Source: Mycobacterium sp. JS623
GTDB lineage: Bacteria > Actinomycetota > Actinomycetes > Mycobacteriales > Mycobacteriaceae
Assembly: GCF_000328565.1 (NCBI RefSeq)
Contig: NC_019966.1
Coordinates: forward strand, 5,146,001-5,210,000
DNA: 64,000 nucleotides
Direction of reading: 5' to 3'
How positions within the stretch are numbered: position 1 is the stretch's first letter; each line of letters starts with the position of its first letter. Positions 16,980 to 25,730 of the stretch are shown piece by piece. Made by a program: the position numbers and the translations under genes. Below the pieces are notes generated by a model. The model was not told the origin of the DNA and made no database searches. It saw only the letters and a list, made by a program, of their open reading frames with translations.

Positions 16980-18191
16980 CTAGAGCGGGTCGCGCGCCGC
17001 CGGGCATGACATGCAGCGGGGTCCGCCGCGACCGGTGCCCAGCTCGGACGCCGCGATCGGCAGCACCTCGATGCCCGCATCGGCAAGCCGCGCATTGGTT
17101 TCCGTGTTGCGCTCGTATGCGATCACCACGCCCGGCGCCAGCGCGAGCGTGTTGTTGCCGTCGTCCCACTGCTCACGCTCCGCGGTCACCGGGTCCAGGC
17201 CCGTCGCGATGACCCGCAGCTTGTCAATGTGCATCGCCGCAGCGGCCGCCTCCACGAACGGTACCGCGTCGTCGATCTTCACACCCCCGGCACCGTCGCG
17301 GTGAATTGTGAACGCCGACAACGAGTCCACAATCTTCGGGTACATCACGACCGCATCGACGTCGACCATCGTGCACACCGTGTCCAGATGCATCTGCGCA
17401 CGCTCCTGCGCGATCGGCACCGCCAGCACCGTATGCGCCAAGTCATCGTCGAACAGGCTGCGCGCCAACGCTTCCGCGCCCGCGGGTGTCGTCCGCTCCC
17501 CCACCCCAACCGCAACGACGCCCGGCGCCAGCAGCAGCACGTCGCCACCCTCGACCGGCGCCGACCGCGACTCGTATGCCCGCCGCACCCCGAGGAACCG
17601 CGGATGGTGCGCGTAGATCAGGTCGGTCAGCGATGTCTCGCGCACCCGCGCAGGCAATGCCAGCGACGGGATCGCCACCCGCGGCCCGATCCAGAACGAC
17701 GAGTCGCGTGTGAACAACAGATTCGGCAGCGGCTCGATGACGAAGTCCCCGCCATGGTGCATGCGCCGCACCAGCGACAGGTCGCCCCCAGACAGCGGCA
17801 ACTCGTTGAACGTCATACCCGCCATCAGCACCCGCGCCAGCGGGCCCGCGTCCAGCGTCCGCAGATACGCTGAAAGCTCTTGCGCCAGCGGCAATCCCAG
17901 TCGTCGCGAATCGACAGCCGCCGATATGCCATGCATCCGCGCCGCGCCGCTGTGCGAAAGCGCCTCGGTCAGCAGATCCGCGAGCAACAGCACCTCGACT
18001 GCCCGCGACTCCAGCAACTCCGTGAACGCGTCGTGCTCCTCCTGCGCCTTGGACACCCACGGCAGCCCGTCGAACAGCAGTGCGTCGTTGTTGCGCGGTG
18101 TGAGCCGCTGCAACTCCGCCCCCGGCCGATGCAGGATGACGGTCCGCAGCGTGCCGACCTCGGAGTCGCAGCCCAACTTCACATCTAGCAC
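16980..18191 (-). CDS. arcA: Arginine deiminase
   Basis: This ~403-residue enzyme hydrolyses arginine to citrulline and ammonia. It shows the amidinotransferase-fold motifs [57 protein letters not shown], the HLDT catalytic histidine region, and the catalytic cysteine near the end ([13 protein letters not shown]). I chose the GTG at 18191 because conserved sequence starts two or three codons later; the longer frame would run through the soxR promoter. A second GTG at 18182 is also possible. No ornithine carbamoyltransferase or carbamate kinase lies nearby, so this is not a full ADI operon. It is divergent from soxR. Confidence 0.92.
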   Translation of the reverse strand: MLDVKLGCDSEVGTLRTVILHRPGAELQRLTPRNNDALLFDGLPWVSKAQEEHDAFTELLESRAVEVLLLADLLTEALSHSGAARMHGISAAVDSRRLGLPLAQELSAYLRTLDAGPLARVLMAGMTFNELPLSGGDLSLVRRMHHGGDFVIEPLPNLLFTRDSSFWIGPRVAIPSLALPARVRETSLTDLIYAHHPRFLGVRRAYESRSAPVEGGDVLLLAPGVVAVGVGERTTPAGAEALARSLFDDDLAHTVLAVPIAQERAQMHLDTVCTMVDVDAVVMYPKIVDSLSAFTIHRDGAGGVKIDDAVPFVEAAAAAMHIDKLRVIATGLDPVTAEREQWDDGNNTLALAPGVVIAYERNTETNARLADAGIEVLPIAASELGTGRGGPRCMSCPAARDPL

Positions 18192-18208
18192 CGTAACCGC
18201 ATCCAGCA

Positions 18209-18226
18209 CCTCAACTATGGTTTGGG
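18209..18226. promoter_or_regulatory. Candidate SoxR operator between arcA and soxR
   Basis: CCTCAACTATGGTTTGGG is an imperfect 18-bp palindrome (12 of 18 positions symmetric) in the 37-bp gap between the divergent starts. It shares the CCTCAA half and central spacing of the SoxR operator known from enterobacteria. It ends two bases before the soxR ATG, which would suit a leaderless or very short-leader transcript. Confidence 0.45.
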
Positions 18227-18228
18227 TT

Positions 18229-18663
18229 ATGGAGCTGATACATGAACTCACTCCCGGCGAGATGTCGCAGCGCAGCGGCGTCGCCGTCTCGGCGCTCCAC
18301 TTCTACGAACGCGAGGGCCTGATCGCCAGCAAGCGCACCAGCGGCAACCAACGCCGGTACGCCCGCGAGACGCTGCGACGCGTCGCGTTCATCCGGATGT
18401 CGCAGCGCCTCGGCATCCCGCTGGCACGCATTCGCGATGCCCTCGCGAGCCTGCCGTCGGATCGCGTCCCCACCAGCAAGGACTGGGCCAAACTCTCGGC
18501 CGGCTGGCGCCAGGACCTCGACGACCGCATCCTGCACCTGGAGCGCCTGCGCGACAACCTCGCCGGCTGCATCGGTTGCGGCTGCCTGAGCCTGAAAACC
18601 TGCGCGCTGTCCAATCCGGGCGACGTGCTCGCCGACCAGGGGCCCGGTGCCGTCCGCCTTTAG
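18229..18663 (+). CDS. soxR: Redox-sensitive MerR-family regulator SoxR
   Basis: This 144-residue MerR-type activator begins with a helix-turn-helix ([26 protein letters not shown], residues ~7-32). A dimerisation helix follows, then the cluster-binding cysteines [12 protein letters not shown]. That is exactly CX2CXCX5C, the [2Fe-2S] ligand set of SoxR, which senses redox-cycling compounds. The ATG at 18229 is the start that gives a normal N-terminus. It is divergent from arcA across a candidate operator, so it may regulate both genes; in actinobacteria SoxR usually controls a few oxidoreductases and transporters. Confidence 0.92.
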   Translation: MELIHELTPGEMSQRSGVAVSALHFYEREGLIASKRTSGNQRRYARETLRRVAFIRMSQRLGIPLARIRDALASLPSDRVPTSKDWAKLSAGWRQDLDDRILHLERLRDNLAGCIGCGCLSLKTCALSNPGDVLADQGPGAVRL

Positions 18664-18695
18664 GAATCGAACGCCTGTGCGATAGACTCGCCGTC

Positions 18696-19292
18696 ATGGA
18701 GCTGGCTCTCCAAAGCTCTCTGTTCGAGCACGCCGAGCGGCGTGACCTCGGCAGCGGCGCGTGGGTCGAGGTGCGCTCCGGCTGGCTATCCGACGCCGAC
18801 GAGCTGTTCGGCGAACTGTACGACTGCATCCCGTGGCGCGCCGAGCGCAGACACATGTATGACCGCGTGCTCGACGTGCCCCGGCTCGTCAGCTTTCACA
18901 ACCTCATCGAAGAGCCGGCCCCTCATCCGCGGTTGAAGCAGATGCGGCGACGCCTCAACGACACTTACGGCGGCGAGCTCGGCGAACCGTTCACCACCGC
19001 CGGCCTATGCCTGTACCGCGACGGCAACGACAGTGTCGCCTGGCACGGCGACAGGATCGGCCGCAGCAGCACCGAGGACACCATGATCGCGATCGTCAGC
19101 CTCGGCGCCACAAGGGTTTTCGCGCTACGCCCGAAGGGCGGCGGCAAGTCATTGCGACTGGCGCACCGGCACGGCGACCTGCTGGTGATGGGCGGGTCGT
19201 GCCAGCGCACCTGGGAGCACGCGATCCCGAAGACGACGCGACCAGTCGGCCCGCGGATCAGTATCCAGTTCCGCCCACATGACGTCCGCTAG
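18696..19292 (+). CDS. AlkB-like Fe(II)/2-oxoglutarate-dependent dioxygenase
   Basis: This 198-residue protein has the AlkB family fold. The iron ligands HxD are in VAWHGDRIG and the distal His is in RTWEHAIPKT. The 2-oxoglutarate-binding arginines follow in RISIQFR. FNAGLCLYRDGNDS is replaced here by FTTAGLCLYRDGNDS, the substrate-side strand. Such enzymes repair alkylated nucleic-acid bases or act on proteins. Position next to arcA corresponds to Rv1000c. The ATG at 18696 was chosen because upstream sequence overlaps soxR. Confidence 0.88.
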   Translation: MELALQSSLFEHAERRDLGSGAWVEVRSGWLSDADELFGELYDCIPWRAERRHMYDRVLDVPRLVSFHNLIEEPAPHPRLKQMRRRLNDTYGGELGEPFTTAGLCLYRDGNDSVAWHGDRIGRSSTEDTMIAIVSLGATRVFALRPKGGGKSLRLAHRHGDLLVMGGSCQRTWEHAIPKTTRPVGPRISIQFRPHDVR

Positions 19293-19957
19293 CCCCGTAC
19301 ATCAGCGACCGCCGCGGTCAGCAGGTCACGTGCGCGCTGCGTGTCCACCGGCACGACCGGCTTGTCGGGCAGTACCAGCGGGTTGGCCGTGACGATGACG
19401 ACGAACGTGCCGAAGTTCGCGATGTAGTTGTAGAGCTCGCCGGTGCGGGGCTTCCCGTCGGCGGTCGTCTGCAGCACCCGATGGATGCCCAGCGTGTGCA
19501 CCCCGTCGATCTGCGGCGCCTGCACCACCTCGACCAGACCACGCACACCCGCGCCGGTGAAGCCGACCTTCTGGCAGTTCTGCGCGGGGTCGTTGCGCGG
19601 CACCGCCTCCGACGTCTCGATCGCGATCGCGATGAACCGGTTGCCCTTGCCCTCGGCGGTCGTGGCGGCCATGTTGCCCTTCACCCCGGCGGGCAGCACC
19701 TGCTGGCTGACGGCGTTGGCGCAGTCCGCGGGGTCGAACGTCATGCCTTGTGGCAACGCCTGCGGCCCAAGCAGTCGCGGATCGATGCCCGTCGGTCCCA
19801 CGCTCGTGACCTTGAACTCCGGTCCGAAGGTGGACTTGACGTTCCCGACGTGTGCGATGTCGGCATGGGACAAGTCCTGCTCTGCGGATTGTCCGGTCGC
19901 GCACGCGGCCAGCAGGCCTGCGCACGCAACGACGACCATCGCCTTGGGGTTCGACAT
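19289..19957 (-). CDS. DUF3558-type lipoprotein
   Basis: This 222-residue protein has a short signal peptide ending in the lipobox LLAACA, so it is probably an outer-leaflet lipoprotein. The mature part (DPRLLGPQALPQGMTFDPADCANAVSQQVLP, then NRFIAIAIETSEAVP and VRGLVEVVQAPQIDGVHTLGIHRVL) fits the DUF3558/sensor-like lipoprotein families of mycobacteria. I chose the ATG at 19957 because it places the lipobox at the usual distance. The stop overlaps the convergent AlkB-like gene by 4 bases, and the next lipoprotein gene lies 28 bp upstream, probably co-transcribed. Confidence 0.75.
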   Translation of the reverse strand: MSNPKAMVVVACAGLLAACATGQSAEQDLSHADIAHVGNVKSTFGPEFKVTSVGPTGIDPRLLGPQALPQGMTFDPADCANAVSQQVLPAGVKGNMAATTAEGKGNRFIAIAIETSEAVPRNDPAQNCQKVGFTGAGVRGLVEVVQAPQIDGVHTLGIHRVLQTTADGKPRTGELYNYIANFGTFVVIVTANPLVLPDKPVVPVDTQRARDLLTAAVADVRG

Positions 19958-19985
19958 CGCCGCCAATGTACAGGCACACACGCGT

Positions 19986-20654
19986 TCAACCGCGTAACGC
20001 CGACACCGTTTTCACCAGCAAGTCCGATGCGAATTCGTGTCCGAGTTGAGGATTCGGCGAGCCCGGATCGCCGACGACGGTGACGAACGCGACGTAATCG
20101 CCGAGATACGCGGTGAAGGTGTCGACGCGCGAATGAGTTTCGGTGCCGCCCTCGACGGTCGTGGTGGTCGAGGCGGACAGCCCGACGGTCGTCGCGCCGT
20201 CGATCACGGGCCCCGCAACCACGGTGACGTTTCCACCCGTATGCCCCGCCGACACCGTCCATTGGGCGCATTCGTCGAGCAGCGACGGCTTGAGCGTCGC
20301 CGTCGAGTTCGCCACCACCGCGTAGACGATCCCTCCTGCGCCCGACGCCGACCAGCCCCGTGTCGTCGCCGCGCCACCGACGGGATCCGCGAGCGCCCCG
20401 CACCGCGGCGGGTCGGCGATCCAGTCCGGGCCAAGCCCCCAAAACGCGACGGGGGCCGGTCGCCCGGCTAGCGCGGCCACCTCATAGCCATTCGGCAGTG
20501 CCGTTCGCACCCCCTCGATCCGCGCCGGGTTCACCGACGTCGACGAAGCCGTCGCGGCGGTCGACGGCGCAGGGGACGGCGACTGTGCGCACGCCGCCAC
20601 CATCAGTGGCAACGCTGCGAGCAAGGCAAACAGCCGCACGCCCGTTGATACCAC
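19986..20654 (-). CDS. DUF5642-like lipoprotein
   Basis: This 222-residue protein has a signal peptide and the lipobox MVAACAQ, followed by a Ser/Thr/Pro/Ala-rich linker. The folded domain begins RTALPNGYEVAALAG and contains FWGLGPDWIADPPRCGALADP, features shared by mycobacterial DUF5642 and PknH-sensor-like domains. Two Cys in the domain could form a disulphide. It lies head-to-tail with the lipoprotein gene at 19289. Function is unknown; related domains occur outside Ser/Thr kinases. Confidence 0.72.
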   Translation of the reverse strand: MVSTGVRLFALLAALPLMVAACAQSPSPAPSTAATASSTSVNPARIEGVRTALPNGYEVAALAGRPAPVAFWGLGPDWIADPPRCGALADPVGGAATTRGWSASGAGGIVYAVVANSTATLKPSLLDECAQWTVSAGHTGGNVTVVAGPVIDGATTVGLSASTTTTVEGGTETHSRVDTFTAYLGDYVAFVTVVGDPGSPNPQLGHEFASDLLVKTVSALRG

Positions 20655-20739
20655 AGAGATTGCTTAGAAAAGCCCTGCAACGTCCCGTGTCCGCAGAGCG
20701 ATGAACAAGTACCAGGCAAACAACAGAATGGAGACTGTC

Positions 20740-21051
20740 ATGCGCGGAGGCCGGGGCGTGGCAGCAACACTAGCGGTGTCGGGCGTCATGCTCGCGCCGA
20801 CGGGCCTTGCGATGGCAGAGCCCACTCAACAAGGCAACGCCTACCAAACGATTGGGCTGCTCGAGGACGAGGGCTACAACGTCATCATCGACCGAGTCGG
20901 CAATGCGCCGACCGACCAGTGCATCGTCACCAGCGTCCGCAACCCGCAGACGCAGACCAGGACTTTCTGGGTCGGCGAGGGCAAACAGCGTCGACTCATC
21001 ACCGTCGTCGTGAGCAAGTCGATCAATGTGACGCTGAACTGCGACGTGTAA
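20740..21051 (+). CDS. Small secreted protein, 103 aa, tandem paralogue 1
   Basis: This 103-residue protein has an N-terminal signal peptide (VAATLAVSGVMLAPTGLAMA) and a short mature domain: TIGLLEDEGYNVIIDRVGNAPTDQC, then VTSVRNP and a C-terminal NVTLNCDV. It has two cysteines in the mature part. I chose the ATG at 20740 because it has GGAG eight bases upstream and gives exactly the same length as the next gene. A longer frame from 20701 is possible. It is a recurring mycobacterial small secreted family with no known function. Confidence 0.75.
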   Translation: MRGGRGVAATLAVSGVMLAPTGLAMAEPTQQGNAYQTIGLLEDEGYNVIIDRVGNAPTDQCIVTSVRNPQTQTRTFWVGEGKQRRLITVVVSKSINVTLNCDV

Positions 21052-21165
21052 CCGCGCCGACACCATCACGTCATTTGTCGTAGCGGAATCAAATTGCGCT
21101 ACTACGAGTTTCACTTATCAGACCGCGGTGACTAGAGGGGAAGCTGTCGGTCTTGAGGAGCAGAC

Positions 21166-21477
21166 GTGAGGGCACCACAATTAAATGAGTTGACATTTAG
21201 CGCAATTGCCGGTGCAGCGTTCATCGCACTGGCAGTGGGATTTCCGGCCAACGCGCAGGCCGCGCCGTCAGGTGTCGGGTCGGCACAAGACACCGTCAAC
21301 GAGCTAGAGGACAACGGGTTCAATGTCGTGGTGAAAAAGATCGGCGCGGCGCCGCTTGATCACTGCACGGTTGACTCCGTGCGTCCGGTCGGGCCCGTGA
21401 TTCGGCCGGTACAAAATGGCACCGAAATGGTGAACCAAATCGTCTACCAGACGGTGTATTTGACAGCCAAGTGCTGA
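21166..21477 (+). CDS. Small secreted protein, 103 aa, tandem paralogue 2
   Basis: This 103-residue protein starts at GTG. It has a signal peptide ending near NAQAA, then TVNELEDNGFNVVVKKIGAAPLDHC, TVDSVRP and a C-terminal VYLTAKC. The mature domain aligns without gaps to the first paralogue over the LEDxGxNVxxxxxGxAPxDxC core, and both cysteines are conserved. The two genes are an evident tandem duplication, 114 bp apart. Confidence 0.75.
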   Translation: MRAPQLNELTFSAIAGAAFIALAVGFPANAQAAPSGVGSAQDTVNELEDNGFNVVVKKIGAAPLDHCTVDSVRPVGPVIRPVQNGTEMVNQIVYQTVYLTAKC

Positions 21478-21718
21478 CTACGCCTGGGGTGCAACACATT
21501 TGGCGGCCGACAGCGGGCAGAGCCGACCTGCCGTCGGCGCTTACGCGGGCGTCAGACGTCGATGAGCGAACTGTGTCGCAGTTGTGTGCGGTCTCCCGGG
21601 CCGCCGGTAACGGCGAGATATTGCCGCGAAACCGCACCCGAGCTGTCGATTTCGCCTGCGCCCGATGTTTGCCGACCGTAGGCTACGCCGGAGATTTCCC
21701 TTTTCGACAGGAGACGAG

Positions 21719-22417
21719 ATGTCACGCTCAATTCGGGCCGGCGTTGTCGCCGTCGCGGCGATCGCAGTCGGTATCGGCCTGTCCAGCTGCGGCTCGGACA
21801 CCAAGTCGGAACCGTCTACTTCGAAGCAGACGTCCTCGGCGTCGTCGACCGCGACCAGCAACGCCGCACCGTCGACGTCGGCACAGGCCGCGGGCCCGAG
21901 CAAGACGATCGTCGACTACATCAAGGAGAACGGCATCGTCGAGACGCCCATCCACCGGGGCGATGCGGGCGCGCCGACCATCGACTTGCCGCTCCCGCCC
22001 GGATGGGCAGACGCCGGAAACCACACGCCGCAGTGGGCCTACGAAGCGATTCTGTCCAGCGATCCGACGTTCGCCCAGGACCCGCCGACCATCATCGCGC
22101 TCGTGTCGAAGCTGGCGGGCAATGTCGACCCGGCGAAGATCCTGGAGTACGCGCCCGGCGAGATCAAGAACCTGCCCGGCTATGACGGCCCCCAGGACGG
22201 CAGCCCGAGCAAGCTCAGCGGCTTCGACGCGACGCAGATCGGCGGCACCTACGCCAAGGGCGGTGTGAAGCGCGCAATCGCCCAGAAGACGGTGGTGATC
22301 CCGGGCCAGGACGGGCTGTTCGTGCTGCAGCTCAACGCCGACGGCACCGAGGATCAGATGGGCGCGTTGATGAACGCGACGAACGTCATCGACGAGCAGA
22401 CGAAGATCACTCCATGA
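21719..22417 (+). CDS. LpqN/LpqT-family lipoprotein
   Basis: This 232-residue lipoprotein has a signal peptide with lipobox LSSCGS, a Ser/Thr-rich linker and an LpqN-type domain: IVDYIKENGIVETPI, IDLPLPPGWADAG, WAYEAILSSDP and LPGYDG. LpqN proteins are cell-envelope lipoproteins of the mycobacteria. The ATG at 21719 follows an AGGAGACGAG ribosome site. The stop overlaps the next start (ATGA), opening a three-gene operon with 22414 and 22785. Confidence 0.85.
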   Translation: MSRSIRAGVVAVAAIAVGIGLSSCGSDTKSEPSTSKQTSSASSTATSNAAPSTSAQAAGPSKTIVDYIKENGIVETPIHRGDAGAPTIDLPLPPGWADAGNHTPQWAYEAILSSDPTFAQDPPTIIALVSKLAGNVDPAKILEYAPGEIKNLPGYDGPQDGSPSKLSGFDATQIGGTYAKGGVKRAIAQKTVVIPGQDGLFVLQLNADGTEDQMGALMNATNVIDEQTKITP

Positions 22418-22785
22418 CCGCCACTCCAACTCCAGCCCCCAACGAACCGCCGCCCCCCGCGCGTGGGCTCACCCGTGAGGAACGTGGTCGCGACGTCAGC
22501 GCGGCACAGGCCGAGGCAGAGGCCGAAACATCGACCGGCAAGGGGCTGTTGAAGGCGATGAGCCCACGGTTTGTCCTGTCGCAGGCCGAGGGCTACCCGG
22601 TCGGGATCAAGCAATTCCTGCAGTTCTGCTTGATTCTCATCTATCCGGCCTGGATCGTCGGCGTGCTTTTTTGCGCGGCGGTCTACTACGCCGTCTACGG
22701 ACCGCTTTGGCTGTTGTTCTGGCCGGTGCGGGCGTGGATGAAGAAGAACCGGCCCGAAGAATACGCCGCCTCGCAGAAGAAATAA
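22414..22785 (+). CDS. Small membrane protein, 123 aa
   Basis: This protein has a Pro-rich N-terminus (PTPAPNEPPPPA), a charged stretch, then a long hydrophobic region (FCLILIYPAWIVGVLFCAAVYYAVYGPLWLLF) forming one or two membrane helices, and a basic C-terminal tail. No family recognised. It is tightly coupled to neighbours on both sides (4-bp overlap upstream, TAATG overlap downstream), so it probably acts with the LpqN-type lipoprotein and the following arrestin-like protein. Confidence 0.75.
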   Translation: MTATPTPAPNEPPPPARGLTREERGRDVSAAQAEAEAETSTGKGLLKAMSPRFVLSQAEGYPVGIKQFLQFCLILIYPAWIVGVLFCAAVYYAVYGPLWLLFWPVRAWMKKNRPEEYAASQKK

Positions 22786-23690
22786 TGGGCCTGTTCAATC
22801 GAGCCACCGGCGTACAGGTGTCGGTGACGCCGGCGGTGGTGCGGCCGCGGACGACGGTGCAGGCGACCATCACCACCGACAAGCCGATCGCCAAGGTGTC
22901 CTCGGCGACGCTGGATTGGGGTTACACCAACTTCTACCGCTACCGCTGGGCCGGGCGCGCCGATGCAGCGGCCGCCGCAATGAATGACTCGTGGCTGATG
23001 ATGGACCAGGTCGGCACCGACGCGGGCAGCGAGAAGGACACCGAGGACTGGGTCGGTGTCACGAAGGTCGACCTGCCCATCGGCACCAGCGAATTCACCG
23101 GCGGCTCAGCGTCTTTCACAGTGCCGTCGTGGGCGCCGGGATCGTCGGACGCGCTTGCCCGGTGGTCGGCACGCCTCACGATCGCGCGCGGCGGCCGCGA
23201 CGTCGACGCCCGTGGCGATTTCCGCGTCGTCATCGGTAGGGACAACGCCGATGTCGTCGACGAGCCGCAGCGACGGACCGGCGGCGACGGCAGGACCGAA
23301 CTCGATATCGTGTTGCCATCACTGGTCTTTCGCGCAGGCGAGTTCATCAGCGGCAGCGTCACCCTCACGCCGACCGTCGATATGTCCGACGCCGAACTCG
23401 GGATCTACTGGGCATACAGCTCGATCTCGCATCCTCTTGCACGCACACCGGCCGCGGGCGGCGGATACACGCGCGGCGACGTGATCAAACTCGGCAAGGG
23501 CATCCCCTTGCGCCGGGGCGCACCGGTGTCCATCCCGTTCTCGGTGCTGCTGCCCGAAGACGCCCCACCCAGCGGCGAAGCGGTGCACTCATCACTGGTG
23601 TGGTTTCTCGAGGCCAGCATGATGTATTCGAAGTGGACTCAGGGCATCGAGAAGATGCGCCGTCAGATTGTGGTGGTCAACGCGCCGTAG
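22785..23690 (+). CDS. Unknown protein with two beta-rich modules (arrestin/SpoOM-like?)
   Basis: This 301-residue protein lacks signal peptide and helices. It has two Ig-like beta modules of similar design. The first begins VSVTPAVVRPRTTVQATITTDKPI and the second begins LPSLVFRAGEFISGSVTLTP, followed by VSIPFSVLLPEDAPPS and VWFLEASMM. The opening of each module and the two-lobed layout recall arrestin-like proteins (SpoOM, Vps26). This is a fold-level inference. The ATG at 22785 overlaps the stop of the membrane protein gene, so it is the third gene of the LpqN operon. Confidence 0.7.
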   Translation: MGLFNRATGVQVSVTPAVVRPRTTVQATITTDKPIAKVSSATLDWGYTNFYRYRWAGRADAAAAAMNDSWLMMDQVGTDAGSEKDTEDWVGVTKVDLPIGTSEFTGGSASFTVPSWAPGSSDALARWSARLTIARGGRDVDARGDFRVVIGRDNADVVDEPQRRTGGDGRTELDIVLPSLVFRAGEFISGSVTLTPTVDMSDAELGIYWAYSSISHPLARTPAAGGGYTRGDVIKLGKGIPLRRGAPVSIPFSVLLPEDAPPSGEAVHSSLVWFLEASMMYSKWTQGIEKMRRQIVVVNAP

Positions 23691-24508
23691 TCAGGCCCGC
23701 GAAATCGCGGAGGCCTGCGCGATCTGCTCGGGAGTGGGACGCACGCCGGTGTAGCGCTCGAACTGCTCCGCGGCCTGTAGTGCGATCACCTCGGCGCCGG
23801 TGATCACCTTGACGCCTGCCGCGCGCGCCGCCTTGATCAGCGGGGTCTCCGACGGCAGAGCGACCACGTCAAATACCGCGTAGGCCTTGGCAATCGTCGC
23901 GTCGTCGAAGGCTTTCTCGCTTTCCTCCGGCCCGCCTGCCATCCCGATCGGCGTGACGTTGACGATGATCGGGGCGGTGAGCTCTGCGACCTCGGAGGCG
24001 TAGTCATAGCCCAGGCGGTCTGCCAACGCGCGCCCGGCATCACGGTTGCGTGCCACCACGATGCCGGAATGAAAGCCACTGCCCGAAAACGCCGCCCCGA
24101 CCGCGCTGGCCATTCCACCGCTGCCGCGGATCAGGACGGCGTCGTCCGGATTCAGGCCGTGATCGCGGATAAGACGTTGCACGGCAAGGTAATCGGTGTT
24201 CGACGCGGTCAGATGACCATCGTCGTTGACGATCGTATTGACGGCATTTATCGCCGCCGCGGACGGCTCGACCGTGTCGACGAGCGGGATGACGGTTTCT
24301 TTGAACGGCATCGACACCGAACATCCGCGGATGCCAAGCGCCCGCACCCCGCCGATGGCGGCATCGATGTCGGTGGTGGTGAACGCTTTGTAGATGAAGT
24401 CAAGGCCGAGTTGGTCGTACAGATAGTTGTGAAACTTGGTGCCGATATTGCTGGGCCGTCCCGCCAGCGAGATGCACAGCCGGGTGTCCTTGGAAAGCGG
24501 CGGGCGCA

Positions 24509-24509
<1 letters not shown>
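23691..24509 (-). CDS. Shikimate 5-dehydrogenase-like protein
   Basis: This 272-residue protein is of the shikimate/quinate dehydrogenase family. The N-terminal substrate domain contains CSVSMPFKE (equivalent of VTxPhK, catalytic Lys present), then AINAVNTIV and SNTDYLAVQRLI (ligand Asn and Asp). The NAD(P) domain follows with RGSGGMASAVGAAF. The canonical aroE is expected elsewhere in mycobacteria, so this is likely a paralogue with another substrate. Its start overlaps the pat stop by one base, so it is co-translated with pat. Confidence 0.85.
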
Positions 24510-25516
<1,007 letters not shown>

Positions 25517-25555
25517 CTACGGCGTCTCCGTCGCGACGAGCAAGGAAGCTAACAG

Positions 25556-25633
25556 GTGGCAAAGCCCACAAAAGAGCGGTACATCCCTGACCTGTTGGTG
25601 GCCGACATCACGGCCGGGCGGGTCAGCACGTAG
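25556..25633 (+). CDS. Possible 25-codon ORF divergent from pat
   Basis: A GTG with AAGGAAG upstream opens a 25-codon frame (begins MAKPTKERY, ends GRVST). It may be a leader peptide, the remnant of a gene cut at the accessory-region boundary, or chance. Evidence is only the ribosome site. The rest of the gap 25634-25730 shows nothing. Confidence 0.2.
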   Translation: MAKPTKERYIPDLLVADITAGRVST

Positions 25634-25730
25634 TCAACGTCGCGCTTCACGGGGCCCTCGCCTTTAGGCCAAGCTGCAAGAAGAACTGCGTCTGATCCGG
25701 CGTTCCTCCGCGGTCGGTGACGTTTTTCGC

